Made by a program: the position numbers and the translations under genes. The notes beneath the pieces are model-generated. The model made no database searches, was not told the DNA's origin, and saw nothing but the letters and a program-made list of their open reading frames with translations. A stretch of 64,000 nucleotides of DNA from Tropicimonas sp. IMCC34043. GTDB lineage: Bacteria; Pseudomonadota; Alphaproteobacteria; Rhodobacterales; Rhodobacteraceae. The stretch is from positions 62,001 through 126,000 of the forward strand of contig NZ_QMEK01000007.1 of the NCBI RefSeq assembly GCF_003390845.1, read 5' to 3'. How positions within the stretch are numbered: the stretch's first letter is position 1; every line of letters begins with the position of its first letter. This document shows positions 8,811-18,048 of this stretch, in pieces.

Positions 8811-11126
8811 ATGATCTGGCCCGCCGAACGATTGTCGCGGATCCTGCGCAAAGAATGCGACCGGCTGGTCGACGAGATCGTGGGTCTTGCCCGGCAAAAG
8901 GGCTATGCCGACCAGACCAGTTCGCTGCGCGGCGCCTGGACCGAGTCGACCGAATGCCTGAACCTGTGTCTGGTGGGCTATCTTTCGGGGCCGCAGCACC
9001 ACGCGGGCCATGACGGCCACAACGATTACCGCAAGGACCCGCGCTTTGACCGGCTGCGCCAGATCGCGCAGACCCATCACGACGCCGGCGTGCCGCTGGA
9101 GCTGCACAACGGTCTGTTCAAGCTCTATCGCCGGGTCTATCTGGACCACTTTTCCGCGCTTCTGACGCTGCCCGGTCAGGACCCCGAGATGATGCTGGAG
9201 GCGCCAGAGACGTTCCTCGTGCGGATCGACGAGTTCTTCGACGAGGTCGAACTGGCGATGCTCGCACCCTGGGCCGCAACCGGCCCGCGGGATCTGGCCT
9301 TGGGCGAAAGCCTGCGGCGGCTGACCCGCGAACGCGACCGGTATTTTGCGGCGCTGGAAAGCCTGCGCATTCCCGTTTTCATCGCGACCGACAGCGGCCA
9401 GCTTGTCACCGCCAATCAGGCGGCGCTGCAGGCCTTTCTCGATCTGTCCGAGGCGGGCGCGCTGACCTATCGTCTGGCCCTGCAGCCGCACCGGGTCGAG
9501 CTGCAGGCCATCGTCGACGAGATCCTGCAGACCACCGGCAGCCAGTGGGACGCGATCTGGATGCAGACCCGCAGCAAGGGCCGCTGCTGTTTCGACATCC
9601 GGGTTCGCGTGGTCGAGGACGCCTCGCACAAGTTCGAAAGCTGGCAGATCATCCTGATGCACGACGTGACCGAACACCATCAGGCCGTGCGCGCCGCGCG
9701 CGACGCCGAACGCACGATGTCGCTGTTTCTGGCCGCCATGGCCCACGAGATCCGCGGCCCGCTGCACAGTGTCCTCGGCGCCGCCGGTCTGCTGAAGGGC
9801 GCCGACCCCGAGGAAAGCGAAAAGCTGGTCGAACTGCTGGACAGTTCGGCGCGGTCGCTGAACACGACGCTCGAAAATGTGCTGAACTTCTCGCGGTTCG
9901 AACATCAGGCGCCGCAGCCGCGCCCCGATACCGTCGATCTGCGGGCGGCCCTTGGCGATCTGCGCCAGGTCAAGGGCATCCTTGCCCGCCAGCAGGGCGT
10001 GCCGCTGCGCCTTGAGATCGCGCCCGAGGTGCCGGCTCTGGTGCGGCTCGACTGGTCGATGACCCAGCAGGTGCTGAGCAATCTGGTGCAGAATGCGCTG
10101 CGCCACGACGACGGGCGCGGGGTCACGATCAGCCTTGAGACCGACGCAGGCGCGCTGGTCTTTTGCATTGCCGATCACGGGCCGGGCCTGTCCGACGAGA
10201 TCTGCGCCCTGCTGAGCAGCGTCCCCGCCGAACTGCGGCCGCGCGCGACAGCGAAGGACGGCGCCGGGCTTGGCCTTGCCATCGCGCAGCGGATGACGCT
10301 GGCGCTTGGCGGCAGCATCAAGGCCCTCGATGCCGACGAGGGCGCGACCATCGAGGTCCGCCTGCCCCTCGTCGCGACCGAGGCCACCGAGCCGCCGCGG
10401 CGCTCCGCGCCGCTCGACCGCCGGCTCGACCAGAGCTGCCTGCTGGTCGATGACGATCCGATCAATGCGCTGGTCACCATCGCCATGCTCGAACGCCTCG
10501 GCCTTTCGGTCGATCATGCCCACAGCATCGGTCAGGCGCAGGCGCTTTGCCTGGCCGCCTCGCAAAGCTATGACCTGTTCATCCTCGATTATCGTCTGCC
10601 CGACGGCACCGGGGCCGACCTTGCCCGCCAGCTTCGCCGCGATCCCGCGCTGCGCGACGCGCCGATCCTGCTGCTCAGCGCGAATGTCGACTGGGTCCGG
10701 CAATCGCCCGAGGATGTCGGCCTGTTCACCGCGCTGCTCGACAAGCCGCTCGATGCCCGAGCGCTGGCCCGCGCCATCCAGGGGGCGACCCGGCCGCCCG
10801 CCGGGCTGCTCGACGGGCTGTCACCGGCGGTTCAGCGCAAGATGGCCGCGGCCTTCACCGAAAGCTGGTCGGCGTTCCGCCCCCTGCTGAGCAATGCCAG
10901 CCCCGATGGCCCGGACGCCGCGATTGCCGGACATGCCCACAAGCTGGTCAGCGGCGCCAAGATTTTCGGTCTGGCCGAGATCGCTGCGGCGCTGCAACGG
11001 CTTGAGGGCGTGCATTCGGACCCCGCCGCGGATGCCGCATTGCGGGCCGCGGCCCATGGCGCGGCGCTGGCCTGCACCTTGCCGGCCGACTGGGCCGACC
11101 GGCTCGAAGGCGCCCCCCTGACATGA
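8811..11126 (+). CDS. dorS: Hybrid sensor histidine kinase, DorS-like (PAS-HisKA-HATPase-REC-HPt)
   Basis: A 771-residue tripartite kinase. Order: an N-terminal helical region (1-150) with a His-rich stretch (HHAGHDGH at 63-70), a PAS-like region (about 175-290), HisKA with phospho-accepting His312 in AMAHEIRGP, HATPase (GAGLGLA at 484-490), a receiver with Asp593 and Lys645, and a C-terminal HPt domain with His710 in AHKLVSGAK. No membrane segment is visible, so the input is probably cytoplasmic. The ATG at 8811 has AGGGA at an 8-bp spacing; the ATG at 8805 is too close to it. The last codon overlaps dorR (ATGA). The role in TMAO/DMSO-dependent induction is inferred from the neighbouring reductase operon. 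Confidence 0.85.
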   Translation: MIWPAERLSRILRKECDRLVDEIVGLARQKGYADQTSSLRGAWTESTECLNLCLVGYLSGPQHHAGHDGHNDYRKDPRFDRLRQIAQTHHDAGVPLELHNGLFKLYRRVYLDHFSALLTLPGQDPEMMLEAPETFLVRIDEFFDEVELAMLAPWAATGPRDLALGESLRRLTRERDRYFAALESLRIPVFIATDSGQLVTANQAALQAFLDLSEAGALTYRLALQPHRVELQAIVDEILQTTGSQWDAIWMQTRSKGRCCFDIRVRVVEDASHKFESWQIILMHDVTEHHQAVRAARDAERTMSLFLAAMAHEIRGPLHSVLGAAGLLKGADPEESEKLVELLDSSARSLNTTLENVLNFSRFEHQAPQPRPDTVDLRAALGDLRQVKGILARQQGVPLRLEIAPEVPALVRLDWSMTQQVLSNLVQNALRHDDGRGVTISLETDAGALVFCIADHGPGLSDEICALLSSVPAELRPRATAKDGAGLGLAIAQRMTLALGGSIKALDADEGATIEVRLPLVATEATEPPRRSAPLDRRLDQSCLLVDDDPINALVTIAMLERLGLSVDHAHSIGQAQALCLAASQSYDLFILDYRLPDGTGADLARQLRRDPALRDAPILLLSANVDWVRQSPEDVGLFTALLDKPLDARALARAIQGATRPPAGLLDGLSPAVQRKMAAAFTESWSAFRPLLSNASPDGPDAAIAGHAHKLVSGAKIFGLAEIAAALQRLEGVHSDPAADAALRAAAHGAALACTLPADWADRLEGAPLT

Positions 11127-11815
11127 CCGAAGCCGCCGAAATCCTGCTCGTGGACGACGATGTGCTGATCCAGCTCATGGTCGAGGATGTGGTGACCCAA
11201 TTGGGCCACCGCTTCACCTGCGCGGGCGATGGCGCCTCGGCGCGCGAGGCGCTGACCGCCGGGCATTTCGATCTGGTCATCCTCGACCGGCGTCTGCCAG
11301 ACACCGATGGGCTGCTGCTGGCGCAGGCGATCCAGGCCGAGGCGAAATCGCCCTTCATCGTGCTGTCGAGCCTTGGCTCGCCCGACGATCAGGTGCTGGG
11401 CCTCGGGCTTGGCGCGCTCGATTACATCTGCAAGCCGGTCGAACCCGCGGTGCTGCGCGCCCGTATCGAACGGCACGTCGCGGTGCGGCGGGCGCCGAGC
11501 GACGAGGCAATCGTCGCCGTCGGTTCCAGATTGCGGCTGAACGTCCTGACCCGGCGGCTGTCGGTCGCCGGGCGGACCGAGGTGCTGTCGCCGGCCGAAA
11601 CCCGGCTTCTGGTCTGCCTGATCCGCGCGCTTGGCCAGCCGCTCGACCGGGCCGGGATGAGCATGGCGATCTGCGGCCGCGAATGGGTCTATGGCGACCG
11701 CACGGTCGATGTCCTCGTTTCGCGGCTGCGCCGCCGGCTGCGCGGCAGCAAGTGCGGGATCGTCACCGTGCATGGCATCGGCTATATCCTGACCGAGGAT
11801 GAGCCGGCGGATTAG
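11123..11815 (+). CDS. dorR: OmpR-family response regulator, DorR-like
   Basis: A 230-residue regulator with a receiver domain (phospho-acceptor Asp55, conserved Lys104) and an OmpR/PhoB winged-helix DNA-binding domain (about 130-225, ending with RTVDVLVSRLRRRL and GIGYIL). It is translationally coupled to the hybrid kinase. Its probable target is the divergent cytochrome-chaperone-reductase operon, where 11-bp-spaced direct repeats fit this family. The acidic pocket at 11-13 (DDD) is intact. Confidence 0.9.
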   Translation: MTEAAEILLVDDDVLIQLMVEDVVTQLGHRFTCAGDGASAREALTAGHFDLVILDRRLPDTDGLLLAQAIQAEAKSPFIVLSSLGSPDDQVLGLGLGALDYICKPVEPAVLRARIERHVAVRRAPSDEAIVAVGSRLRLNVLTRRLSVAGRTEVLSPAETRLLVCLIRALGQPLDRAGMSMAICGREWVYGDRTVDVLVSRLRRRLRGSKCGIVTVHGIGYILTEDEPAD

Positions 11816-11818
11816 ACC

Positions 11819-12781
11819 TCAGGGACGCGCCAGCACGTAATCCGGGCGGATCCCCGACCCCGCGATGGCCGCTTGCGCGTCGTGACCGGCAAAGAACCCG
11901 TAGCCCGCGATCAGCGCCGATCCGATCCCGGCGGTCTGCGCGCCAAGGATATCGGTGTGCAGGCTGTCGCCGACCATCACGATGCGTTCGGGCGGAACAT
12001 CCGGGCCAAGGCGGCGGAACGCCAGATCATAGATATTGCCATAGGGCTTGCCGAAGAACTCGGGCACCACGCCCAGTATCTCTGCCACGCGGTGGGCATA
12101 AAACCCCGGCTCGATGGAAAACCCGGCCTCGCAGGGCGCAACGATATCGGGATTGCCGACCAGCACCGGGCGCGGACGGGCGATCAACGCGGCCTCCAGC
12201 ATCTGTTGTCGGCGCGCCGTCCAGACCCCGCTGCCGACCAGCAGAAACCCCTCGACCGCCGCATAGGCGGCCGGATCGTCCTGAAGATAGGTGACGTCGA
12301 GCGCTTCGAGATCCGCGAGCCCGACCTCGGGGTTGGCCATGATCCCCCAGGACAGACGCGGCCAGCCCGCCATTCCCGCCAGCAACGCGGCGCGGCTGCT
12401 GATCACGTCCTCTGGCGCGAAGTCATAGCCGAGGCGGGCATATTTCGCGACCAGCGTCGCCTGCGGCAGGCCCGCGGCATTCGACACGACCATGACCCGC
12501 TTGCCGCGGGCGCGCAGCCCGGCAATCCGGTCGGCCACCCCCGGAATGGCCGTTTCGCCGATGTTCAGCACCCCGAAGGCATCGAGCAGGAAGGCGTCGA
12601 AATGCCCGGCAATGTCGTCGAGCGTCTCGGCCGCGATGCAGGCCCCGGGCCGTCCGGCGGGCGGCAGGCGGTGGCGCACCGCCTCATAGGCCGCAAAGGC
12701 CGCACCAGTCGTCTGCGGGATTGCCGCTGCATGGCCGAGGCCACTGTCCGACCCGGTCCGGGTCATGTCGGCGTCTTTCAC
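11819..12781 (-). CDS. HAD-superfamily class IIA hydrolase (NagD/TIGR01459-like)
   Basis: A 320-residue HAD phosphatase-type protein. Motif I is FLLDAFGVL: the nucleophile Asp67 is present but the usual second Asp is Phe69, as seen in the subgroup with D-x-(W/F)-G. Motif II is VVSNAAG and the last motif is VGDSLHTDI. A GTG start at 12781 is preferred because AGGAG lies 7 bp before it; the longer frame to an ATG at 12865 adds a low-complexity N-terminus and has no ribosome site. It follows the kinase-binding-protein fusion on the same strand. The substrate is unknown; the neighbouring phn importer suggests a phosphoryl compound, which is inference. Confidence 0.8.
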   Translation of the reverse strand: MKDADMTRTGSDSGLGHAAAIPQTTGAAFAAYEAVRHRLPPAGRPGACIAAETLDDIAGHFDAFLLDAFGVLNIGETAIPGVADRIAGLRARGKRVMVVSNAAGLPQATLVAKYARLGYDFAPEDVISSRAALLAGMAGWPRLSWGIMANPEVGLADLEALDVTYLQDDPAAYAAVEGFLLVGSGVWTARRQQMLEAALIARPRPVLVGNPDIVAPCEAGFSIEPGFYAHRVAEILGVVPEFFGKPYGNIYDLAFRRLGPDVPPERIVMVGDSLHTDILGAQTAGIGSALIAGYGFFAGHDAQAAIAGSGIRPDYVLARP

Positions 12782-12864
12782 GGGCGCGCTCCTTCTGTCG
12801 TCCCCGGCGGTATCGTCCGCGCGGGCCACGGGGTCAATGGCAGCGCGCGCCGCGGGACCGGCCA

Positions 12865-15387
12865 TCAGGGAACTGTCGAAAGCTGGAACCAGGTATCGAG
12901 GAATTTCGATTTCTTCAGCCCGTCCCGAAATGCCAGCAGCTCGGGGCCAAGCGCGATTTCCTGCAGGTTGAGGTTATAGGCAGACTGGCCCAGATCGCAG
13001 CTGACGGCGGGGGCGGGAAACGGACGGTCGAGCAGGACCTCAAGCTGGCCTGCCGCCGCATCGGGAAACCGCGCCTGACCGGGGACAAGGACGGTCCAGG
13101 GCGAGGCGATGATATAGTCGCTGGGGCAGATCACCGCGACGCCCGCCGCGTGCAAAGGTGCCGGGTCGATCGCCGACCATGGCACGTTATAGGCGATGTC
13201 GATCCGGCCCGCCGCGATGGCCGCGACCAGATCGCGGGGATGGGCGAACACCTGCCCCTCGGTCAACCCGATGGCGCGGGCGATGCGCCAGAACAGCGGC
13301 GAGCGTTCGGAATCCTGCGTGGCAAAGACATAGGACAGCGCGTCGATCCCGATATTGACCACCCCGACCCGGCCACGGAACCGGTCCGGGTCGCGTTCGA
13401 GGGTCGAGATCAGTTCGCGCCGCGTCGTCGGTGGCGCCTCGGACCCGAAGGCCCCGGGCCGGACCAGCATCAGCGCGGGGTCGAGCCCGAGCTTGAAGAT
13501 CTCGCCACGCCAATGGGCATCGGCGGCAAGGTCGCGCCGCCGCACCACATCGGGCAGCGCCAGAAGATAGCCCTCGTTGGCCAGAAGCACGCTCAGATCC
13601 GGGGCATCGAGCACCACAAGATCGGCCTTGTTGCCGCCCGCAACCATGCCGATCACCCGCGAGGTCGCGTCGCTGGCAAACATCGGCAGCAGGCGAAAGC
13701 CCTCGGCCAGTGCCGGGATATGAAAGCTGTCGGCGTGGACGGCGTTGAAGGGAACGACCAGCGTCGGCTCGCCCGCAGCCCCCTGCGCGGCGGCGGGACG
13801 GGCCGCACCGAACGGCAGCGCCAGCATCAGGCCCAAGGCAATAAGCGACAGGACCTGACCGGAAAGCCCCGCCCCATCGGGCAGGACCGGCAGGCTGATC
13901 CGGGCGGTCAGCCCGCGGTTCGCATTCGATTGCAGCGTGATGTCGCCGCCGCTGGCGCGCGCCACCTTGCGGGCAATCGACAGGCCAAGCCCGGTTCCCC
14001 GCTGCCCGGCCGACGTGCTGTAGAACCGCTCGAACACCACCTCGCGCAGCGCGGGCGGAATGCCCGGGCCGCGGTCCGAGACGCAGATCGTCACCATGCC
14101 CGCCGCGCGCGCCAGCGCGATCCGCACCGGGCCGTCGGCGGCATGGGTCAGGGCGTTTTCGACCACGTTGACCAGCATTTCGCGCAACGACAGCGGATCG
14201 GCCAGAACCCGCAGCCGGGCGAGCTCGGGGCCTGCGTCAACCGTGATCTCGCGGCCCTCCTGCAACGCCATGCGCTCGGCGATCTCGACCGCCAGGTCGG
14301 CGACGGCGACCGGCGCCTTGGCCTTGGTCTCTAACCTGTGCAGCACCGTGGCGTCGCCAAGCAAACGGTTCGCGAGCGAGCCGGCCGACTTGGCGTTCTG
14401 CAAGATCCGCTCCAGCCGCCGCCGCACGCCCGGATCGTCGCATTCATCGAGCGCCACCTCGGCCTGCGACCGGATCGCGGCGAGCGGCGTGCGAAGCTGA
14501 TGCGCGGCATCCGCGATGACGGATTTCAACCCGTCGAGCGTTGCGGCAAGCCGGTGCATGAAATCGTTGAACCCGGCGAACAGGGTCTGCACCTCGGCCG
14601 GGGCCGGGTTGTCGAGCGGGGTCAGGTTCTCGGACGAGCGCGCCCGGATCGAGCTTTCGATCTGGCGCAAGGGCGCCAGGCTGGTCGCCACCGCGATCAC
14701 GATCAGCCCGAAGGCCGCGACCGCCAGCACGATGACCGGAATGATCGCGTTGCGCGTCAGGGTGCGGGCCAGATCGACCCGCGCCTCGCGGGTCTCGCCC
14801 ACCATGATTGTGACCCAGCCCGACGAGGCCAGCCCCGCCCGATACCGGCTGACAACCGCCAGCCGCACCGCCTGCCCGCGATAGCTGCTGTCGATCACCT
14901 GCGTGCCGCCGCGCGAGGGCAACGGCACCTCGAGTCCCAGCGTCGGCGAGCCGGTCACAAGGCGGCCGTGGTGATCGACGACGCGATAGAACACCCGGTT
15001 CAGCCGCGAGGTGCCAAGGATCGCGAAGGCCGAAAACGGGATGTCGACCGACACCGCATCGCCGTCGAATTCGAGCGTGTCGGCAATCGAATAGGCGGAG
15101 GCCACCAGCACATTGTCGAACGCGCGGTCGGCGGCGCGCAGGGCAAAGCGGTCGGCGACCAGCAGCAGCACGAGGACCGCGAGCAGCAGGAACAGCAACG
15201 CGCCGGTCAGCAGCCGGATACGGATCGAGCCGGCCCAGGCGCGCCCGATGCGCAGGTGCCAGCCCGTGCCCGGCCCTGCGGTTTCAGGCTCAGCCGAGGT
15301 AATAGCCGACCCCCCGCTGGGTCTGGATGCCGACGCTCGACCCCGACAGCTTGCGGCGCAGGCGCGAGACCAGCAATTCGACCGCAT
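12865..15387 (-). CDS. Sensor histidine kinase fused to a C-terminal periplasmic solute-binding domain
   Basis: One uninterrupted frame of up to 840 residues. Membrane segment 1 (about 59-78), a periplasmic TctE-like N-terminal sensor (80-210), membrane segment 2 (213-235), HAMP, HisKA with His296 in AHQLRTP, and HATPase (GTGLGLS at 464-470) come first. A third membrane segment (about 509-528) follows, then a binding-protein domain (538-840) of the iron/AfuA-like type that would face the periplasm. The start is unclear: the ATG at 15387 overlaps the regulator gene by 98 bp and no other ATG, GTG or TTG precedes membrane segment 1. Ligand unknown. It is probably the partner of the preceding OmpR-type regulator. 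Confidence 0.8.
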   Translation of the reverse strand: MRSNCWSRACAASCRGRASASRPSGGSAITSAEPETAGPGTGWHLRIGRAWAGSIRIRLLTGALLFLLLAVLVLLLVADRFALRAADRAFDNVLVASAYSIADTLEFDGDAVSVDIPFSAFAILGTSRLNRVFYRVVDHHGRLVTGSPTLGLEVPLPSRGGTQVIDSSYRGQAVRLAVVSRYRAGLASSGWVTIMVGETREARVDLARTLTRNAIIPVIVLAVAAFGLIVIAVATSLAPLRQIESSIRARSSENLTPLDNPAPAEVQTLFAGFNDFMHRLAATLDGLKSVIADAAHQLRTPLAAIRSQAEVALDECDDPGVRRRLERILQNAKSAGSLANRLLGDATVLHRLETKAKAPVAVADLAVEIAERMALQEGREITVDAGPELARLRVLADPLSLREMLVNVVENALTHAADGPVRIALARAAGMVTICVSDRGPGIPPALREVVFERFYSTSAGQRGTGLGLSIARKVARASGGDITLQSNANRGLTARISLPVLPDGAGLSGQVLSLIALGLMLALPFGAARPAAAQGAAGEPTLVVPFNAVHADSFHIPALAEGFRLLPMFASDATSRVIGMVAGGNKADLVVLDAPDLSVLLANEGYLLALPDVVRRRDLAADAHWRGEIFKLGLDPALMLVRPGAFGSEAPPTTRRELISTLERDPDRFRGRVGVVNIGIDALSYVFATQDSERSPLFWRIARAIGLTEGQVFAHPRDLVAAIAAGRIDIAYNVPWSAIDPAPLHAAGVAVICPSDYIIASPWTVLVPGQARFPDAAAGQLEVLLDRPFPAPAVSCDLGQSAYNLNLQEIALGPELLAFRDGLKKSKFLDTWFQLSTVP

Positions 15388-15949
15388 TGCTCGACCCCTG
15401 ATCCTCGAACCCGAACAGCCGCACGACCAGACTGTCCTTGCTGACCACGCGCGCGCCCGCCGCGACCAGCGTCGCCAGCACCTCGAACTCCCGCTTGCCG
15501 AGTTCGAGGGGCGCGCCGCCCAGCGTCGCCGAGCGATGCGACAGGTTCAGCCGCAGATCGCCGAAGGCGACGACCGGCTGCGCCTCGCCCAGACGCCGCC
15601 GGGCCAGCGCATCGATCCGCGCCTCAAGCTCGCGCAGATCGAAGGGCTTGACCAGATAATCGTCGGCGCCAAGGCCGAACAGGCTGATCTTGTCGCCGAT
15701 CTGCGACCGCGCGGTCAGGATCAGCACCGGCGTCTTGATGCCCGCCGCGCGCATCTGGCGAATGATCTCGAACCCGCTCTGCCCCGGCAGATTGACGTCG
15801 AGCACGATGATGTCGAGCGTCTCGTCCAGCGCCGCCTCGGCCCCCGCCGCGCCATCGGCCTGATGCTGCAGATCGCAGCCACGCCGCCGCAGACGCGACA
15901 GGATCGCATCGGCAATATCCTCGTCGTCCTCGACCAGCAGCACGCGCAT
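15290..15949 (-). CDS. OmpR-family response regulator (TctD-like)
   Basis: A 219-residue regulator with a receiver domain (acidic EDDE at 7-10, phospho-acceptor Asp51, LTARS and KPF motifs) and a C-terminal winged helix ending GVGYYLG. The ATG at 15949 is chosen because it gives the standard MRVLLVEDDED start and has a GGGGAGGGG purine run about 10 bp upstream; the frame is open further. It overlaps the sensor kinase gene downstream. It is divergent from phnD, so the phn importer is the obvious candidate target. Confidence 0.9.
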   Translation of the reverse strand: MRVLLVEDDEDIADAILSRLRRRGCDLQHQADGAAGAEAALDETLDIIVLDVNLPGQSGFEIIRQMRAAGIKTPVLILTARSQIGDKISLFGLGADDYLVKPFDLRELEARIDALARRRLGEAQPVVAFGDLRLNLSHRSATLGGAPLELGKREFEVLATLVAAGARVVSKDSLVVRLFGFEDQGSSNAVELLVSRLRRKLSGSSVGIQTQRGVGYYLG

Positions 15950-16163
15950 GGCGTTTGACCCCTCCCCCAACCGGCCCCCCGCCGGCGCGGGCTCCGACGA
16001 TAGCCGGGCCTTGCATCTTTGCAAGTGGCTGAGGACAAATGGCCTTCGGCCCGCGCATTGCTGCAGGTGCAAAGCGGGGTGACAGAATTATGACAGCGAA
16101 TGTCGCTATGGTCCTGCTTCAGCGGCCCCGCAGAGGAGGCGGGGCCGATCGGGAGGAGATACG
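15950..16163. promoter_or_regulatory. Divergent promoter region between response regulator and phnD
   Basis: This 214-bp gap must carry the promoters for both transcripts. A less GC-rich stretch at 16080-16115 (gacagaattatgacagcgaatgt) holds a partial direct repeat ATTATGACAGCGAAT-like tract that could be a regulator site, but no convincing -35/-10 pair can be assigned by eye. Confidence 0.35.
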
Positions 16164-17156
16164 ATGAAGACCCAATTCCTGTTCACGCTCGGCCTGTGCG
16201 CATTTGCCGGGAGCCTGCTTGCCACCGCCCCGGCCCGGGCCGAGGACTGCCCGCAGACCGGGCAGCTCGACTATGGCTATTGCGATGCCGATGGCGATCT
16301 GACCGCCGATGCGCCGAGCGACCCCAAGGACTGGCGCGACCCCTCGACCCTGGTCTGGTCCTATACCCCGGTCGAGGACCCGGCGGTCTATGCCAACCTG
16401 TTCCAGCCCTTCACCGAACATCTGAAGGAATGCCTCGGCAAGAATATCGTCTATTATCCGGTGCAGTCGAATACCGCGCAGATCGAGGCGATGCGCTCGG
16501 GCCGGCTGCATTTCGCAGGCTTCTCCTCGGGGCCGACCGGCTTTGCGGTGAACCTTGCCGGGGCCGTGCCCTTTGCCGCCAAGGGCAGTGCCGAAGGTGT
16601 GCAGGGCTATCACCTGATTGCCATCGTGCGGGCGGATTCGCCCTATCAGACGCTGTCTGACCTCGCCGGCCACCGCGTCGCCCATACCTCGGCCTCGTCG
16701 AACTCGGGCAACCTTGCGCCGCGGGCGCTGTTTCCCGATCAGGGGCTGACCCCGGACGCGGATTACGAGCCGCTGATGTCGGGCGGCCACGACAAGTCGG
16801 TCCTTGGCGTCGGGGCGGGCGACTATGACATGGCGCCGGTCGCCTCGGACGTCTTCACCCGGATGGCGGCGCGCGGCGACGTCAACGCCGACGATTACCG
16901 CATCCTCTATACCTCCGAGGTCTTCCCGACCTCGTCCTTCGCCTATGCCCACGATCTGGCACCCGACCTGGCCGCCAAGGTGAAGGAATGCTTCTTCAAC
17001 TTCACCTTCACCGACGAGATGCAGGTGGAACTGGAAGGCGACGACCGTTTCGTGCCGATCACCTACCTGAAGGACTGGGCGCCGATCCGCGCCGTCGCCG
17101 AGGCGGCCGGCACGCCCTATAACCGCGCGGTCTACGAAACCCAGCAAAAGAAGTAA
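16164..17156 (+). CDS. phnD: Phosphonate/phosphite-type ABC transporter substrate-binding protein
   Basis: A 330-residue periplasmic binding protein of the PhnD family. A signal peptide is visible (cleavage near residue 26, PARAED). The family segments include [21 protein letters not shown] (about 93-113), [19 protein letters not shown] and [11 protein letters not shown]. PhnD homologues bind phosphonates, phosphite or phosphate esters; the exact ligand cannot be assigned. The gene starts the operon phnD-phnC-phnE-phnE and is followed by a strong hairpin that probably limits expression of the membrane genes relative to the binding protein. No C-P lyase genes are present in the window. Confidence 0.9.
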   Translation: MKTQFLFTLGLCAFAGSLLATAPARAEDCPQTGQLDYGYCDADGDLTADAPSDPKDWRDPSTLVWSYTPVEDPAVYANLFQPFTEHLKECLGKNIVYYPVQSNTAQIEAMRSGRLHFAGFSSGPTGFAVNLAGAVPFAAKGSAEGVQGYHLIAIVRADSPYQTLSDLAGHRVAHTSASSNSGNLAPRALFPDQGLTPDADYEPLMSGGHDKSVLGVGAGDYDMAPVASDVFTRMAARGDVNADDYRILYTSEVFPTSSFAYAHDLAPDLAAKVKECFFNFTFTDEMQVELEGDDRFVPITYLKDWAPIRAVAEAAGTPYNRAVYETQQKK

Positions 17157-17186
17157 CCGGAACGGCCCGTCCCACCGTTCCGATCC

Positions 17187-17228
17187 GGGCGGCGCAGCTT
17201 CCCGATTTCCTGCGCCGCCCCCCTTTTT
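17187..17228 (+). terminator. Intercistronic hairpin with T-tract after phnD
   Basis: GGGCGGCGCAG (17187-17197) pairs perfectly with CTGCGCCGCCC (17210-17220) around a 12-nt loop, followed by CCCTTTTT. This is a good partial terminator or mRNA 3'-end stabiliser between the binding-protein gene and phnC. Confidence 0.75.
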
Positions 17229-17262
17229 CCGCCCATCCCCCGCCAATCCCTGCGAGGTCCCC

Positions 17263-18048
17263 ATGACCCCCGACACCATGGCGCCGCCGCCCGCGGCGAT
17301 CCTGCGCTTTGACCGGCTCGTCAAGGCCTATGAGCCCGGCAAGCCGGTCCTCGACGGCATCACGCTCGACATCACCCGGCCCGGCATCGTCGCGATCATC
17401 GGCCCCTCGGGCACCGGCAAATCGACCCTGATCCGCTGCGTCAACCGGCTGACCGACCCGACCGGCGGGCGGATCCTGCTGGAGGGGGAAGACATCACCA
17501 CCGTCCGTGGCAGCAACCTGCGCCGGGTCCGGCGCCGGATCGGGATGGTGTTTCAGGAATACAACCTCGTCGAACGGCTGAGCGTGATCGAAAACGTGCT
17601 GTCGGGCAGGCTCGGCTACATGCCGTTTTTCAAGGTGCTGCTGCGCCGCTACAGCGACGAGGACATCGCCCGGGCCTTCGAGCTGCTCGAAGCGGTCGGG
17701 CTCGACCCCGCCTTCGCCAACCGCCGCGCCAGCCAGCTTTCGGGCGGTCAGCGCCAGCGCGTCGGCATTGCCCGCGCGATCATGCAAAACCCCTCGCTGG
17801 TGCTGGCGGACGAGCCTACATCCTCGCTCGATCCGCGCACCTCGGTCGAGATCATGGAACTGATGGTCGAGATCGGCCGCAAGCGCGACATCCCGATCCT
17901 GATCAACATGCACGACGTCGGGCTCGCGCGGCGCTATGCCGACCGGATCATCGGCATGGACCGCGGCAAGGTCGTCTTCGACGGTCCGCCCGAGGACATC
18001 ACGGCCGATCACCTGAACCGGATCTATGGCGGCGAGGGCTGGCAATGA
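17263..18048 (+). CDS. phnC: Phosphonate/phosphite ABC transporter ATP-binding protein
   Basis: A 261-residue ATPase of the PhnC family. Walker A GPSGTGKS is at 47-54, the Q-loop at VFQEYN, the signature LSGGQ at 159-163, Walker B with [10 protein letters not shown] at 181-190, and the H-loop His in NMHDVGLA. It energises import through the two PhnE-type permeases encoded next. Its stop overlaps the first permease start by 4 bp. Confidence 0.93.
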   Translation: MTPDTMAPPPAAILRFDRLVKAYEPGKPVLDGITLDITRPGIVAIIGPSGTGKSTLIRCVNRLTDPTGGRILLEGEDITTVRGSNLRRVRRRIGMVFQEYNLVERLSVIENVLSGRLGYMPFFKVLLRRYSDEDIARAFELLEAVGLDPAFANRRASQLSGGQRQRVGIARAIMQNPSLVLADEPTSSLDPRTSVEIMELMVEIGRKRDIPILINMHDVGLARRYADRIIGMDRGKVVFDGPPEDITADHLNRIYGGEGWQ

